64,000 nt of DNA from Pseudomonas maumuensis. GTDB lineage: Bacteria; Pseudomonadota; Gammaproteobacteria; Pseudomonadales; Pseudomonadaceae. Numbering within the stretch: position 1 is the first letter of the stretch; each line of letters begins with the position of its first letter. The DNA lies in NCBI RefSeq assembly GCF_019139675.1, contig NZ_CP077077.1:248001-312000 (forward strand), written 5' to 3'. This document shows, piece after piece, positions 47,013 to 56,279 of the stretch. The position numbers were made by a program, and so were the translations under genes. The notes beneath the pieces were generated by a model. That model saw only the letters and a program-made list of their open reading frames with translations. It searched no databases and had not been told where the DNA came from.

Positions 47013-47081
47013 ATCGCCGGCAAGCCGGCTCCCACAGTGTTGGCGCCGACTTGCTTTTGTGGGAGCTGGCTTGCCAGCGAT
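47013..47081. repeat. REP-type inverted repeat, mixed forms
   Basis: Arms 47013-47036 (GCCGGC form) and 47058-47081 (GCTGGC form) pair with two mismatches. It lies between the LysR gene and the phosphonate ABC operon; about 120 further bases hold the operon promoter region. Confidence 0.85.
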
Positions 47082-47202
47082 AGGGCCCTCAAGGCCACTA
47101 CAAAATCTGCCTATACCACTATCACCGGCTTTTGCCCCAACGCCACAGAACCTTCGCACAGCCTGCCTAGCATGGCCCCCATCGCTTCGATGAGGACCTG
47201 CC

Positions 47203-48261
47203 ATGAACCACGTCACCCCGGGCGCACAGATGAAAGTGCGCGGCATCCACAAACGCTTCGGTGCCTTCACCGCGCTCAACGACGTGTCCCTGGACATCGC
47301 CGCCGGCGAGCTGGTGTGTCTGCTCGGTCCCTCGGGCTGCGGCAAGACCACCCTGCTGCGTTGCATCGCCGGCCTCGAGCGCCAGGACCGCGGCACGCTG
47401 TACATCGGCGACCGCGATATCTCCGAGCTGCCGCCCCAGGCCCGTGACTACGGCATCCTGTTCCAGTCCTACGCACTGTTTCCCAACCTCACCGTCGAAG
47501 CCAACATCGCCTATGGCCTGACCGGCAGCAACCGCGAGGCATCGCGCCAGCGGGTTAGCGAGATGCTCGAGCTGGTGGGCCTGGCCGGCAGCGAGAAGAA
47601 ATACCCCGGCCAGCTTTCCGGTGGCCAGCAGCAGCGCGTGGCCCTGGCCCGCGCCTTGGCGCCGTCGCCCTCGCTACTGCTGCTCGACGAGCCCATGTCG
47701 GCCCTCGACGCTCGTGTTCGCGAGCATCTGTGTACCGAGCTGCGCCAACTGCAACGCCAGCTGGGCATCACCACGCTGATGGTCACCCACAACCAGGACG
47801 AAGCCATGCTGATGGCCGACCGCATCGCCGTGATGAACAACGGCCAGGTCGAGCAGTACGCCACGCCCCAGGAAATCTACGATCAGCCGGCCACGCCGTT
47901 CGTCGCCGAGTTCGTCGGCCAGGGCAACTGGCTGCCGTTCCAGCGCAGCAGTGCCAGTCATGCCCAGGTCGGTGGCATGCACATGCGCCTGGCCGACAAC
48001 GCCGGCGCGGTCAGCAGCGGCCGACTGTTCTGCCGGCCCGAGGCGATCACCGTCAACCCGGTGGTGCATGAGGAAAACCTGTTTCCGGCCAAGGTCCGGG
48101 AAGTCACCTTCCTCGGCAACCGTTGCCGCATGAGCTTCGAGCTCGAGGCCCTGCCGGGCCATGCGCTGCTCGCTGAGTTGGCGCCCGAAGCCATGCCGCG
48201 CCTGGGTTCGCAGGACATCTGGGTGGCCCTGCCACCGCAGAGCCTGCAGGTGTTTGCCTGA
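47203..48261 (+). CDS. aepV: 2-aminoethylphosphonate ABC transporter ATPase
   Basis: A 352-residue cytoplasmic ATPase of the FbpC/PotA type. Walker [11 protein letters not shown]-loop FQSYALFPNLT, signature LSGGQQQR, Walker B LLLLDEPMSALDARV and the switch His in LMVTHNQDEA are seen. A C-terminal TOBE-type region starts near residue 270. The order ATPase, fused permease, binding protein matches the AepVWX phosphonate importer of P. putida; the symbol is by that match. Confidence 0.88.
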   Translation: MNHVTPGAQMKVRGIHKRFGAFTALNDVSLDIAAGELVCLLGPSGCGKTTLLRCIAGLERQDRGTLYIGDRDISELPPQARDYGILFQSYALFPNLTVEANIAYGLTGSNREASRQRVSEMLELVGLAGSEKKYPGQLSGGQQQRVALARALAPSPSLLLLDEPMSALDARVREHLCTELRQLQRQLGITTLMVTHNQDEAMLMADRIAVMNNGQVEQYATPQEIYDQPATPFVAEFVGQGNWLPFQRSSASHAQVGGMHMRLADNAGAVSSGRLFCRPEAITVNPVVHEENLFPAKVREVTFLGNRCRMSFELEALPGHALLAELAPEAMPRLGSQDIWVALPPQSLQVFA

Positions 48262-48262
48262 G

Positions 48263-49987
48263 ATGGCCGCGCCCATGACCCTGCCGCTCGCTCACACCAA
48301 CGACAAGGCACGCAACGACGTCGCCCTGGGTGACCGGCTGTTCGTCGTCGGTGGCAAGAGCCTGCTGCTGATCCTGCTGGTGCTGGCGGTGCTGCTGCCG
48401 TTGCTGGCGATCTTTTGGCGAGGCTTCAGCGCTGAAGCCGGGCAGGGCGGGGGGCTGCTGGCCGCCCGCGAACTGTTTGCCAGCGCGAACTTCCACTGGC
48501 TGCTTGGCAACAGCTTGTCGGTGGCCCTCACCGTTGCTGCCATCGTCGTGCCGCTGGCCTACCTGTTCGCCTATGCCCTGCAACGCACGCTGATCCCGGC
48601 CAAGGGTTTGTGGCGCGGCATTTCGCTGCTGCCGTTGCTGGCGCCGTCGATGCTGCCGGCGATCGCGCTGGTTTATCTGTTCGGCAACCAGGGCCTGCTG
48701 CGCGGGCTGCTCAGCGACAACATCTACGGCTTCTGGGGCATCGTGCTTGGCGAGGCCATCTACACCTTCCCCCACGCGTTGATGATCCTGCTCTCGGCGC
48801 TATCACTGGCCGACGCACGGTTGTTCGATGCCGCTTCGAGCATGGGCGCGGGGCCTGCCCGGGCATTCTTCAGCATCACCTGGCCGGCTACGCGCCAGGC
48901 GGTGTTCGCAGCATTCTGCCTGGTGTTCACCCTGACCATCACCGACTTCGGCGTGCCGGTAGTGGTCGGTGGCGATTACCAGGTGTTGGCGCTGGAAGCC
49001 TACAAGGCGGTGGTCGGCCAGCAGCAGTTCGGCCGTGGTGCGCTGATCGGCATGGTGCTGCTGGTGCCGGCGCTGCTCAGTTTTGCCGTGGATGCCTGGC
49101 TGCGCCGCCGCCAGGGCGAGGCCATGAGCGGCCGCGCCCAGGTGTTCGAGCCCAAGCCTTCGAAGCTGCGTGATGGCTGCTACCTGGCCCTGGTGCTGCT
49201 GGTGTGCGCGGCGCTGCTGGCGGTGATCGGCATGGCGGTGTACTCGTCGCTGGTCAAGTTCTGGCCGTACAACCTGTCGCTGTCGCTCAAGCACTACATG
49301 TTCGAAGACACCGCTGGCGGCGGCTGGCTGGCCTATCGCAACAGCGTGACCATGGCCATCGGCACCGCGCTGATCGGCAGCGTGGTGATCTTCACCGGTG
49401 CCTACCTGATGGAGAAGACCCAAGGCCAGCGCCTGCTCAATCAACTGTTGCGCCTGCTCAGCTTCATCCCCATGGCGGTGCCCGGCCTGGTGCTGGGCCT
49501 GGGCTACGTGTTCTTCTTCAACCTCAACGGCAACCCGTTGCACGTGTTCTACGGCAGCATGGCGCTGCTGGTGGTTTGCACCATCGCCCACTACCTGACC
49601 ACCGCGCAGATGACCGCCACCACCGCCCTGCGCCAGCTCGACGGTGAGTTCGAAGCCGCCGCGCTGTCGCTCAAGGCGCCGCTGTACAAGCACTTCGTGC
49701 GGGTCACCGTGCCGATCTGCCTGCCCGCGCTGCTGGACATCATCCGCTACCTGTTCGTCTCGGCGATGACCACGGTGTCGGCGGCGATCTTCCTCTACAG
49801 CCCCGACACCATCCTCGCCGCCGTTGCCGTTCTGAACATGGACGATGCCGGCAATGTTGGCGGCGCCGCTGCCATGTCGACCCTGATCCTTTTGACCAGC
49901 GCCGCTGCCTCCCTACTGTTGGCCGGCGCCTCGCGCGGCCTGCTGCGCCGCTCCCAGGCCTGGCGCCAACGTGCTCCCGGCCATTGA
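48263..49987 (+). CDS. aepW: 2-aminoethylphosphonate ABC permease, double-domain
   Basis: A 574-residue inner-membrane protein made of two fused permease halves, about twelve membrane helices in all. The first EAA-type loop is DAASSMGAGPARAFFSITWPA (about residues 188-208) and the second is EAAALSLKAPLYKHFVRVTVP (about 464-484). This fused form is typical of the phosphonate/ferric-type family. The start ATG is one base after the ATPase stop. It forms the channel for the binding protein encoded next. Confidence 0.88.
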   Translation: MAAPMTLPLAHTNDKARNDVALGDRLFVVGGKSLLLILLVLAVLLPLLAIFWRGFSAEAGQGGGLLAARELFASANFHWLLGNSLSVALTVAAIVVPLAYLFAYALQRTLIPAKGLWRGISLLPLLAPSMLPAIALVYLFGNQGLLRGLLSDNIYGFWGIVLGEAIYTFPHALMILLSALSLADARLFDAASSMGAGPARAFFSITWPATRQAVFAAFCLVFTLTITDFGVPVVVGGDYQVLALEAYKAVVGQQQFGRGALIGMVLLVPALLSFAVDAWLRRRQGEAMSGRAQVFEPKPSKLRDGCYLALVLLVCAALLAVIGMAVYSSLVKFWPYNLSLSLKHYMFEDTAGGGWLAYRNSVTMAIGTALIGSVVIFTGAYLMEKTQGQRLLNQLLRLLSFIPMAVPGLVLGLGYVFFFNLNGNPLHVFYGSMALLVVCTIAHYLTTAQMTATTALRQLDGEFEAAALSLKAPLYKHFVRVTVPICLPALLDIIRYLFVSAMTTVSAAIFLYSPDTILAAVAVLNMDDAGNVGGAAAMSTLILLTSAAASLLLAGASRGLLRRSQAWRQRAPGH

Positions 49988-50017
49988 CCGACTGCCCATA
50001 CCAATAGGAACCGCATC

Positions 50018-51040
50018 ATGTTCAAGCCCCTCGTACTTGCCGCTGCCGTATCCGCCGTGTTCAGCCTGCAGGCTTCGGCCGCGACCCAGCTGACCGTCTA
50101 CACCGCCCTGGAGGCCGAGCAGCTCAAGAGCTACAAGCAGGCCTTCGAGAAGGCCAACCCGGACATCGAGATCAAATGGGTGCGCGATTCCACCGGCATC
50201 ATCACCGCCAAGCTGCTGGCCGAAAAAGAGCGCCCGCAGGCTGACGCCGTGTGGGGCCTGGCGGCCTCCAGCCTGGCCATCCTCGACCAGAACGGCATGC
50301 TCGAAGCCTATGCGCCGAAGGACCTGGGCAAGATCTCGCCCAACTACCGCGACGCCGCCAATCCGCCGGCCTGGGTAGGCATGGACGTGTGGGCCGCGAC
50401 GATCTGCTTCAACACCGTCGAGGCCGAGAAGCAGGGCCTGAGCAAGCCGGTGAGCTGGCAGGACCTGACCAAGCCTGAGTACAAGGGCAAGATCGTCATG
50501 CCCAATCCGGCTTCGTCCGGCACGGGCTTCCTCGATGTGAGCGCCTGGCTGCAGACCTTCGGCGAGCCGCAGGGCTGGGCCTACATGGATGCGTTGCACC
50601 AGAACATCGGCCAGTACGTTCATTCCGGCTCCAAGCCATGCAAACTGGCGGCGGCAGGTGAATTCCCGATCGGCATCTCGTTCGAGTACCCGGCCGTGCA
50701 GCTCAAGCGCCAGGGCGCACCGCTGGACATCGTCCTGCCCAAGGAGGGCCTGGGCTGGGAGATCGAGGCCACGGCGGTGATCAAGGGCTCGCCGAAAGTC
50801 GATGCCGCCAAGCGCCTGGCCGACTTCTCCGCCAGCCCTGCCGCCATGGAGCTGTACAAGGAGAACTTCGCCGTGCTCGCCGCCCCCGGCATCGCCAAGC
50901 CGCAGACCGAACTGCCGGCCGACTATGAGCAGCGCCTGATCAAGAACGACTTTGCCTGGGCCTCGAAGAACCGCGACCAGATTCTCGCTGAGTGGCGCAA
51001 GCGCTACGACGGCAAGTCGGAGAAAGTCGCCCAGCAGTAA
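50018..51040 (+). CDS. aepX: 2-aminoethylphosphonate-binding periplasmic protein
   Basis: A 340-residue periplasmic protein with a signal ending QASA-AT. TQLTVYTALEAEQLKSYKQAFEKANPDIEIKWVR is the start of the FbpA/AepX-type fold; PADAVWGL-like, MPNPASSGTGFLDVSAWLQ and EFPIGISFEYPAVQLK follow. It captures the phosphonate for the upstream transporter. AGGAACCGCATC precedes the ATG. A weak, degenerate REP lies downstream (about 51046-51100). Confidence 0.88.
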   Translation: MFKPLVLAAAVSAVFSLQASAATQLTVYTALEAEQLKSYKQAFEKANPDIEIKWVRDSTGIITAKLLAEKERPQADAVWGLAASSLAILDQNGMLEAYAPKDLGKISPNYRDAANPPAWVGMDVWAATICFNTVEAEKQGLSKPVSWQDLTKPEYKGKIVMPNPASSGTGFLDVSAWLQTFGEPQGWAYMDALHQNIGQYVHSGSKPCKLAAAGEFPIGISFEYPAVQLKRQGAPLDIVLPKEGLGWEIEATAVIKGSPKVDAAKRLADFSASPAAMELYKENFAVLAAPGIAKPQTELPADYEQRLIKNDFAWASKNRDQILAEWRKRYDGKSEKVAQQ

Positions 51041-51129
51041 GGCCCTCATCGCGGGGCAGGCCGGCTTCTATACTCAGGGAGCGGCTTGCCACGCGATGGC
51101 GTCAGACCAGGCAACGCAGGAGCCCACGC

Positions 51130-51675
51130 ATGCCAACCTCTTCCCGGATCATCGACGACACCTTCGCCTTATATGAGCGCCATGGCAGCGCCGACTACAT
51201 CGGCGAGGCCATCACCCAGCTCGAGCACATGTCCCAGTCAGCCCAACTCGCCATGGCCGAAGGCTACGACGACGAAGTGATCCTGGCCGCCTTCTTCCAT
51301 GACATCGGCCATCTGTGCGAGGGCGAGGACATGGGCGGTTATGGCGTCGTCAGCCATGAGCGCATTGGTGCCGAGTATTTGCGCCGGTGTGGTTTCAGCG
51401 AGCGGCTGGCCAGGTTGGTGCAATACCACGTCGAGGCCAAGCGCTACCTGACCTTGCGCCAGCCCGGATACTACGATCGTTTGAGTGAAGCCAGCCGACG
51501 CACCTTGGCGTACCAGGGTGGGATGATGAACGATGCCGAAGCCGATGCGTTCGAGGCCGACCCGTTGTTCGGGGTCAGCCTGCGCCTGCGCGAGTGGGAC
51601 GAGATGGCCAAGCGGGTCGGAGTGCCGGTGATGGATCTGCAAGTGTTGAAGGCAAAGGCATTGGCCGTACTCTGA
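51130..51675 (+). CDS. HD-domain phosphonate oxygenase, PhnZ/TmpB-like
   Basis: A 181-residue member of the diiron HD-domain oxygenases. FFHDIGHL supplies the HD pair, EHMSQSA an upstream His, and SHERIGAEYLRRCGF and YHVEAKRYL further ligands. DYIGEAITQLEH contains Tyr23 and Glu26, which match the substrate-gating Tyr and Glu of PhnZ. Such enzymes split the C-P bond of 1-hydroxy-phosphonates. Position after the phosphonate importer fits. The 2-oxoglutarate hydroxylase (PhnY or TmpA) that normally makes the substrate is not in the window. Confidence 0.82.
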   Translation: MPTSSRIIDDTFALYERHGSADYIGEAITQLEHMSQSAQLAMAEGYDDEVILAAFFHDIGHLCEGEDMGGYGVVSHERIGAEYLRRCGFSERLARLVQYHVEAKRYLTLRQPGYYDRLSEASRRTLAYQGGMMNDAEADAFEADPLFGVSLRLREWDEMAKRVGVPVMDLQVLKAKALAVL

Positions 51676-51710
51676 ACAATCTGGCGATTCTCCCTGCTGC
51701 TAGGTCCGCA

Positions 51711-53087
51711 TCACTTCTCTGGGTCCTTGGGCAATCGCACGCTGACCCGCAACCCGCCCCCTTGGCGGTTCATCAGCTGCAGTTCACCGCCATGGCTGGC
51801 AACGATGCGCTGGGCGATGCTCAGCCCCAGCCCATAGCCGCCAGAGGCTTGGTTGCGTGAGCCCTCGCCGCGCACGAAAGGCTCGGTGACAGTCGCCAGC
51901 AAGCCTGGGTCGATGCCCGGGCCGCGATCGTCGATATGGATGTAAGCATCGGATGGTGTGCTTTCCAGCACTACCCCGACCTCCCTGGCATAGCGCAGGG
52001 CATTGACCAACAGGTTTTGCAGGCACCGTTGCAGTAGCAGGGCATCTACCTGGGCCAGGCCCACCTGGCCATGGATCGGCAAGGGCTCTTCGGCGCTGGC
52101 CAAATCCGCGCATTGGCGTGCCACCAGGCGGTCGAGGTCGACCGTTTGCAGGTTCTGCTGCTCGCCCGCCCGCAGGTAGTCGAGCACCTGGCCGATCATG
52201 CCGTCCATCTGCGCGATGTTCTGGCGCAGGCGTTCCTTGTGTTCGCTGTCCTCCAGCCGTTCCAGGCGCAGGCGCATGCGCGTCAGCGGCGTACGCAGGT
52301 CATGGGACACGGCGGCGAGGAAGTAGGCCTTGTCGTTGACCATGCGGATCAGCCGTTGCTGCATGGCATTGAAGGCCTGGGCGGCGTGCCGTACTTCCTC
52401 GGGGCCGTCCAGCGGCAACGGCGCCTGTTCCAGATTGCCACCCAGGCCACGGGCGGCATCGGCCAGGCGGCGCAGCGGGCGCAGGCACAAGCGTACCGCC
52501 ACCAGGCACACCACCAACACGGCGGCGATGCGCAGGGCATAGACGCGCAGCAGGTAGTCGCTGATCAGCAGCCACGCCGACTCGCCGCTCCAGCCCTGCA
52601 ACTCCTGGCCATCGATGACCAGCCAGTGGCCATCGGCGAGGGGCACGGTGAACGCGATATGCGCCTGGGCGGTGCGCAAGCCGAACAGGCTACGCCAGAC
52701 GATGGGCTGGCCCAGTTCGTCGGTGAGCCTGGCTTCGAGCAAGCGTGCCTGCGGATCACGACCCAACTCATAGGTCAGCGCCTGGTGCAGCAACAGTTCG
52801 ATTCTGCGCCAACCGCGCCGCTGGTCGTGCGCGCCCTCGGGCGGCGCTTCGGTGCAACGTACCTGGTAATGCCTCGCGACCAGTGCAGTCCCCTGGCAAT
52901 CGGCCTGGGCGATCAGGCGCGCGCTGCGCGCTGCGATCAACCGCACGGGCGCTTCCAGCACCTGGGCGAAGCGTACGTCGAACCAGATGCTGCTGGACAT
53001 CAACTGGATCACCAGGGTGCCGCTGATCATGATCAGCAGCAGTTGGCCGAAAAGCGTGCGCGGCCACAGCCGGCGAAGCAGCCGCAC
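51711..53087 (-). CDS. Sensor histidine kinase
   Basis: A 458-residue inner-membrane sensor. TM1 is near residues 12-32, TM2 near 184-202, with a periplasmic domain of about 150 residues containing two Cys. A HAMP region follows, then the H-box AAVSHDLRTPLTRMRL (phospho-His262), N-box CLQNLLVNALRYA, and G-boxes DDRGPGID and GGYGLGLSIAQRI. It is encoded one base after its response regulator. The divergent TonB receptor suggests an iron or siderophore cue (inference). Confidence 0.92.
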   Translation of the reverse strand: MRLLRRLWPRTLFGQLLLIMISGTLVIQLMSSSIWFDVRFAQVLEAPVRLIAARSARLIAQADCQGTALVARHYQVRCTEAPPEGAHDQRRGWRRIELLLHQALTYELGRDPQARLLEARLTDELGQPIVWRSLFGLRTAQAHIAFTVPLADGHWLVIDGQELQGWSGESAWLLISDYLLRVYALRIAAVLVVCLVAVRLCLRPLRRLADAARGLGGNLEQAPLPLDGPEEVRHAAQAFNAMQQRLIRMVNDKAYFLAAVSHDLRTPLTRMRLRLERLEDSEHKERLRQNIAQMDGMIGQVLDYLRAGEQQNLQTVDLDRLVARQCADLASAEEPLPIHGQVGLAQVDALLLQRCLQNLLVNALRYAREVGVVLESTPSDAYIHIDDRGPGIDPGLLATVTEPFVRGEGSRNQASGGYGLGLSIAQRIVASHGGELQLMNRQGGGLRVSVRLPKDPEK

Positions 53088-53088
53088 C

Positions 53089-53808
53089 TCAGGCGCCCAA
53101 CGCTTCGCGAGCCAGGCTGAGCAGATAGCCTTCGTTGCGGATGGTGAGAATCTGCGCGCCGTGGCCTGGCGCCCGGCGCAGTTGCTGGCGCAGGCGGCTG
53201 ATGCACATGTCCACCGAGCGATCGTCGGGCAGATGGTCGCGGCCGAACGCGCTGCGTGTCAGGTGGTCCCTCGAGACCACGCGGTTGTTGGCGTCCAGCA
53301 GTTCACGCAGCACACGGTAGTCGGAGCGTGGCAGGTTGAAGGCTTGGCCGTCCGGGTGAACGAGCAACCGTTTGACGTGATCGAGACGCAAGCCTGCAAA
53401 CAGTTGTGCCTCGCTGGCCGACGTTTCGGGTTCTGTCTCCAGGCGCTGGGGGCGGCGCAGCACAGCCTTGATCCGGGCGACCAGCTCGCGTGGCTCGAAG
53501 GGTTTGGCCAGGTAATCATCGGCGCCTACCTCCAGGCCGATGATGCGGTCCAGGGTGCTGCCCCTGGCCGACAACATCACCACCGCCAAGCCCGGCTGTG
53601 TCTGCAGCTGCCGGCACAGGCTCAGGCCGTCCTCGCCGGGCAGCATCAGGTCGAGTACCACCAGGTCGACCTTGTGCCGGGCCAGTTGTTCGCGCATCTG
53701 CTCGCCGTTGGCGGCGGCACATACCTCGTAGCCGGCTTCTTTCAAGTAATCGCAGAGAAGTTCGCGGATCTCGTCGTCATCGTCGACGACCAGCAAGGTC
53801 GTGCTCAT
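53089..53808 (-). CDS. OmpR-family response regulator
   Basis: A 239-residue regulator. The receiver domain has the acidic pocket VVDDDDEI, phospho-Asp53 in VLDLMLPGEDG, and the Lys in YLAKPFEPRELVARI. The winged-helix DNA-binding domain ends with SVDMCISRLRQQLRRAPGHGAQILTIRNEGYLL. The ATG at 53808 begins the conserved receiver; a longer frame to 53883 adds an unlikely tail. It is followed directly by the kinase gene and diverges from the receptor gene. Confidence 0.92.
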   Translation of the reverse strand: MSTTLLVVDDDDEIRELLCDYLKEAGYEVCAAANGEQMREQLARHKVDLVVLDLMLPGEDGLSLCRQLQTQPGLAVVMLSARGSTLDRIIGLEVGADDYLAKPFEPRELVARIKAVLRRPQRLETEPETSASEAQLFAGLRLDHVKRLLVHPDGQAFNLPRSDYRVLRELLDANNRVVSRDHLTRSAFGRDHLPDDRSVDMCISRLRQQLRRAPGHGAQILTIRNEGYLLSLAREALGA

Positions 53809-53847
53809 GGTCTTGGTGTACCTGTGCAAAGGGGAACTGTGAGGCTC

Positions 53848-53867
53848 ATTACGTTCGATTACATCCC
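53848..53867. promoter_or_regulatory. Tandem 10-bp repeat, candidate response-regulator site
   Basis: ATTACGTTCG (53848-53857) is followed at once by ATTACATCCC (53858-53867). Head-to-tail 10-base spacing is the usual form of OmpR-family sites. It lies in the gap between the regulator and the receptor gene. Inference only. Confidence 0.3.
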
Positions 53868-53967
53868 CGTACATGCCATCCATGGAGCCGAAGGGGCAGA
53901 TGCCTAGAATCGTAACAAAAAATCATCTGCGAATACGAAACCTTCCCAAATGGTATGCAAGAGCATC

Positions 53968-56244
53968 ATGACTGACACAACCCCCTTGGTCCGAGGCGGT
54001 AGTCGCCTCTCCCCGCTTGCCTTCTTCGTGGCCCTCGGGCTTAGCGGCACCGCCTTCGCTGACGGCCCGGTGCTGGAACTGGGCGCCACCAACATCGACA
54101 GCAGTACATTGCCGCTGGCCGACGATAGCGGCCAGATCGGCTACACCGTGCAGAACACACGCAGCTCGACGGGCTTGCAGCTGACACCCCGGCAGACGCC
54201 ACAGACGGTCACCAGCATTACCCGCCAGCAAATGGAAGACCGTGATATCCACACCCTCGAGCAGGCCCTGGACACCACGCCGGGCGTGAGCATGAGCAAG
54301 ATGGAAGTGGGCGGGCGCACCGACTTCCGCGCCCGCGGCTACTCGATCAGCAACTGGAAGATCGACGGCTTGCAGTTCCCCGGCGGTTCGGACTTCAGCG
54401 GTGGCGGCAACGCGCTGAACATGGACCTGTACGAGCGCATCGACATTGTCCGTGGCGCCAACGGCCTGCTCGGTGGTACCGGCGACCCTTCGGCCACCGT
54501 CAACCTGATCCGCAAGGCGCCGACCCGGATCTTCGGCGGCAGCGCCTACGCCACCTACGGCAGCTGGGACAAGCGCCGCCTGGGTGCCGATCTGAACCTG
54601 CCGCTGTCCGAGGACGGCCGCCTGCGTTCGCGTCTGGTCATGACCCAGCAGGACGCCGGCTCGTTCCGCGACAACCAGTCCGAACGCTCCCGCGCGGCCC
54701 TGGCCAACTTCGAATTCGACCTGGACGATACCACCACCCTGGGTGCCGGCTACCAGTACGAGTACAGCAAAGTGGTCGGCGGCGGCTGGGGCGCCAACAT
54801 CCCGATCTGGTACGGCGACGGCAGCAAGACCGACCTGCCGCGCAGCACCAACGTGGTACCCAGCTGGAGCTTTGGCGAGTACATCACCCGCACCGCCTTC
54901 GGCTCGCTGGCGCACCGTTTCGACAACGACTGGAGCCTGGACCTCAAGGTTGCCCAGAGCAGCGGCGAGACGCTCAACCACCGTGGCCTGGCCAAGGTCA
55001 ACTCGTCCGGCCGCGGCGTCTACGGCGGCTACTGGAACCAGGACGGCAGCGGCGCGGTGCTCAACGGCCTGCACAGCTCCACCGACACCACCCAGCAATC
55101 GGCGCAGATCGACCTGTCCGGCCCATTCCAGCTGTTCGGGCGCACCCATCAGGCGATGGTCGGCTACAACGACAGCCGCACCGTGGCCTGGTCACCGCAG
55201 TACACCTGCAGCATGGTCGGCGGCGGCAAGGCAGTGAACAGCGGCGTGGGTTGCCAGTTCCGGGCGAACAATGGCCTGGGGCTGGGCAACTGGCTCGACG
55301 GCGTGGACGACGACTACGCCATGCTGGCCTCGAAAACCGGCCTGCACAGCAAGACCACCACCCGTTTGCAGGGCTTTTATGCCGCCACCCGCCTGAGCGT
55401 CACCGACCCCCTGTCGCTCATCCTCGGTGTGCGCAGCACCGACTATTCGGCCACCACCGTCAGCGTCAACGGTGCGCGCAGCAACCAGCAGAACAACGGC
55501 ATCGTCACCCCTTACCTGGGCGCGGTGTACGACCTGAACGACAACTACTCGCTGTACGCCAGCTACACCGACATCTTCAACCCGCAGACCGAAGAGAGCG
55601 CCAGCGGCACCAAGGTCGAGCCGATCCGTGGCCAGAGCTACGAAACCGGGATCAAGGGTGAATGGTTCGATGGTCGCCTGAACGCGTCCGCGGCCTACTT
55701 CCGCACCAGGCAGGAGAACAAGGCGGTGATAGACGGCGACCTGCTGACGCCGACCGGCGCCACCGCCTACAAGGCCGGCTCCGGCCAGGAAACCGACGGT
55801 ATCGACCTGGAAGTCGCTGGCGCCCTGACCCCGAACTGGAACGTCTATGCCGGCTACACCTACCTGCACTTCCGCCGCCTGGACAGCGACGGGCGCAGCG
55901 ACCCCTCGCACCTGTTCAAGGCCTCGACCACCTATCGCCTGTCTGGCCCGCTGGACCGCCTGACCCTGGGCGCTGGCGTGAGTGCGCAAAGCAACATCCG
56001 CGCGGTGTCCACCCCTGCCGGGCAGCCGAGCAACGGCGTCAGCCGCAGCGCCACCGACGTCAACTGGTCGGGTTATGCGATCTGGAACGCTATGGCCAAG
56101 TACCAGCTGACCGACGACACCAGCGTCAGCCTCAACGCCAACAACCTGTTCGACAAGCACTACTACACCCGTTACGGGTTCTATGCCGGGGCAATCTATG
56201 GCGACCCGCGCAACCTGGCGGTGACGGTGAGCACGGCGTTCTAG
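53968..56244 (+). CDS. TonB-dependent siderophore receptor
   Basis: A 758-residue outer-membrane receptor. Signal peptide ends TAFA-DG. A TonB-box-like LELGATNI follows, then the plug (QTVTSITRQQMEDRDIHTLEQAL, DFRARGYSISNWKIDG, NLIRKAPT), then the 22-strand barrel ending in YTRYGFYAGAIYGDPRNLAVTVSTAF with the terminal Phe. No STN signalling domain lies before the TonB box, so it is not of the FecA-sigma type. Control by the divergent two-component system is plausible, as with PfeRS-PfeA. An in-frame ATG at 53950 is an alternative start. Confidence 0.92.
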   Translation: MTDTTPLVRGGSRLSPLAFFVALGLSGTAFADGPVLELGATNIDSSTLPLADDSGQIGYTVQNTRSSTGLQLTPRQTPQTVTSITRQQMEDRDIHTLEQALDTTPGVSMSKMEVGGRTDFRARGYSISNWKIDGLQFPGGSDFSGGGNALNMDLYERIDIVRGANGLLGGTGDPSATVNLIRKAPTRIFGGSAYATYGSWDKRRLGADLNLPLSEDGRLRSRLVMTQQDAGSFRDNQSERSRAALANFEFDLDDTTTLGAGYQYEYSKVVGGGWGANIPIWYGDGSKTDLPRSTNVVPSWSFGEYITRTAFGSLAHRFDNDWSLDLKVAQSSGETLNHRGLAKVNSSGRGVYGGYWNQDGSGAVLNGLHSSTDTTQQSAQIDLSGPFQLFGRTHQAMVGYNDSRTVAWSPQYTCSMVGGGKAVNSGVGCQFRANNGLGLGNWLDGVDDDYAMLASKTGLHSKTTTRLQGFYAATRLSVTDPLSLILGVRSTDYSATTVSVNGARSNQQNNGIVTPYLGAVYDLNDNYSLYASYTDIFNPQTEESASGTKVEPIRGQSYETGIKGEWFDGRLNASAAYFRTRQENKAVIDGDLLTPTGATAYKAGSGQETDGIDLEVAGALTPNWNVYAGYTYLHFRRLDSDGRSDPSHLFKASTTYRLSGPLDRLTLGAGVSAQSNIRAVSTPAGQPSNGVSRSATDVNWSGYAIWNAMAKYQLTDDTSVSLNANNLFDKHYYTRYGFYAGAIYGDPRNLAVTVSTAF

Positions 56245-56279
56245 AACAGCTTTTGGCACCGCTGATGCTGGTTGATTTT

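Noticed and set aside
6395..47081. Repeated palindromic units as a dispersed CRISPR array.
   Set aside because: They are kilobases apart, always paired and inverted, with no regular spacers or cas genes; they are REP elements.
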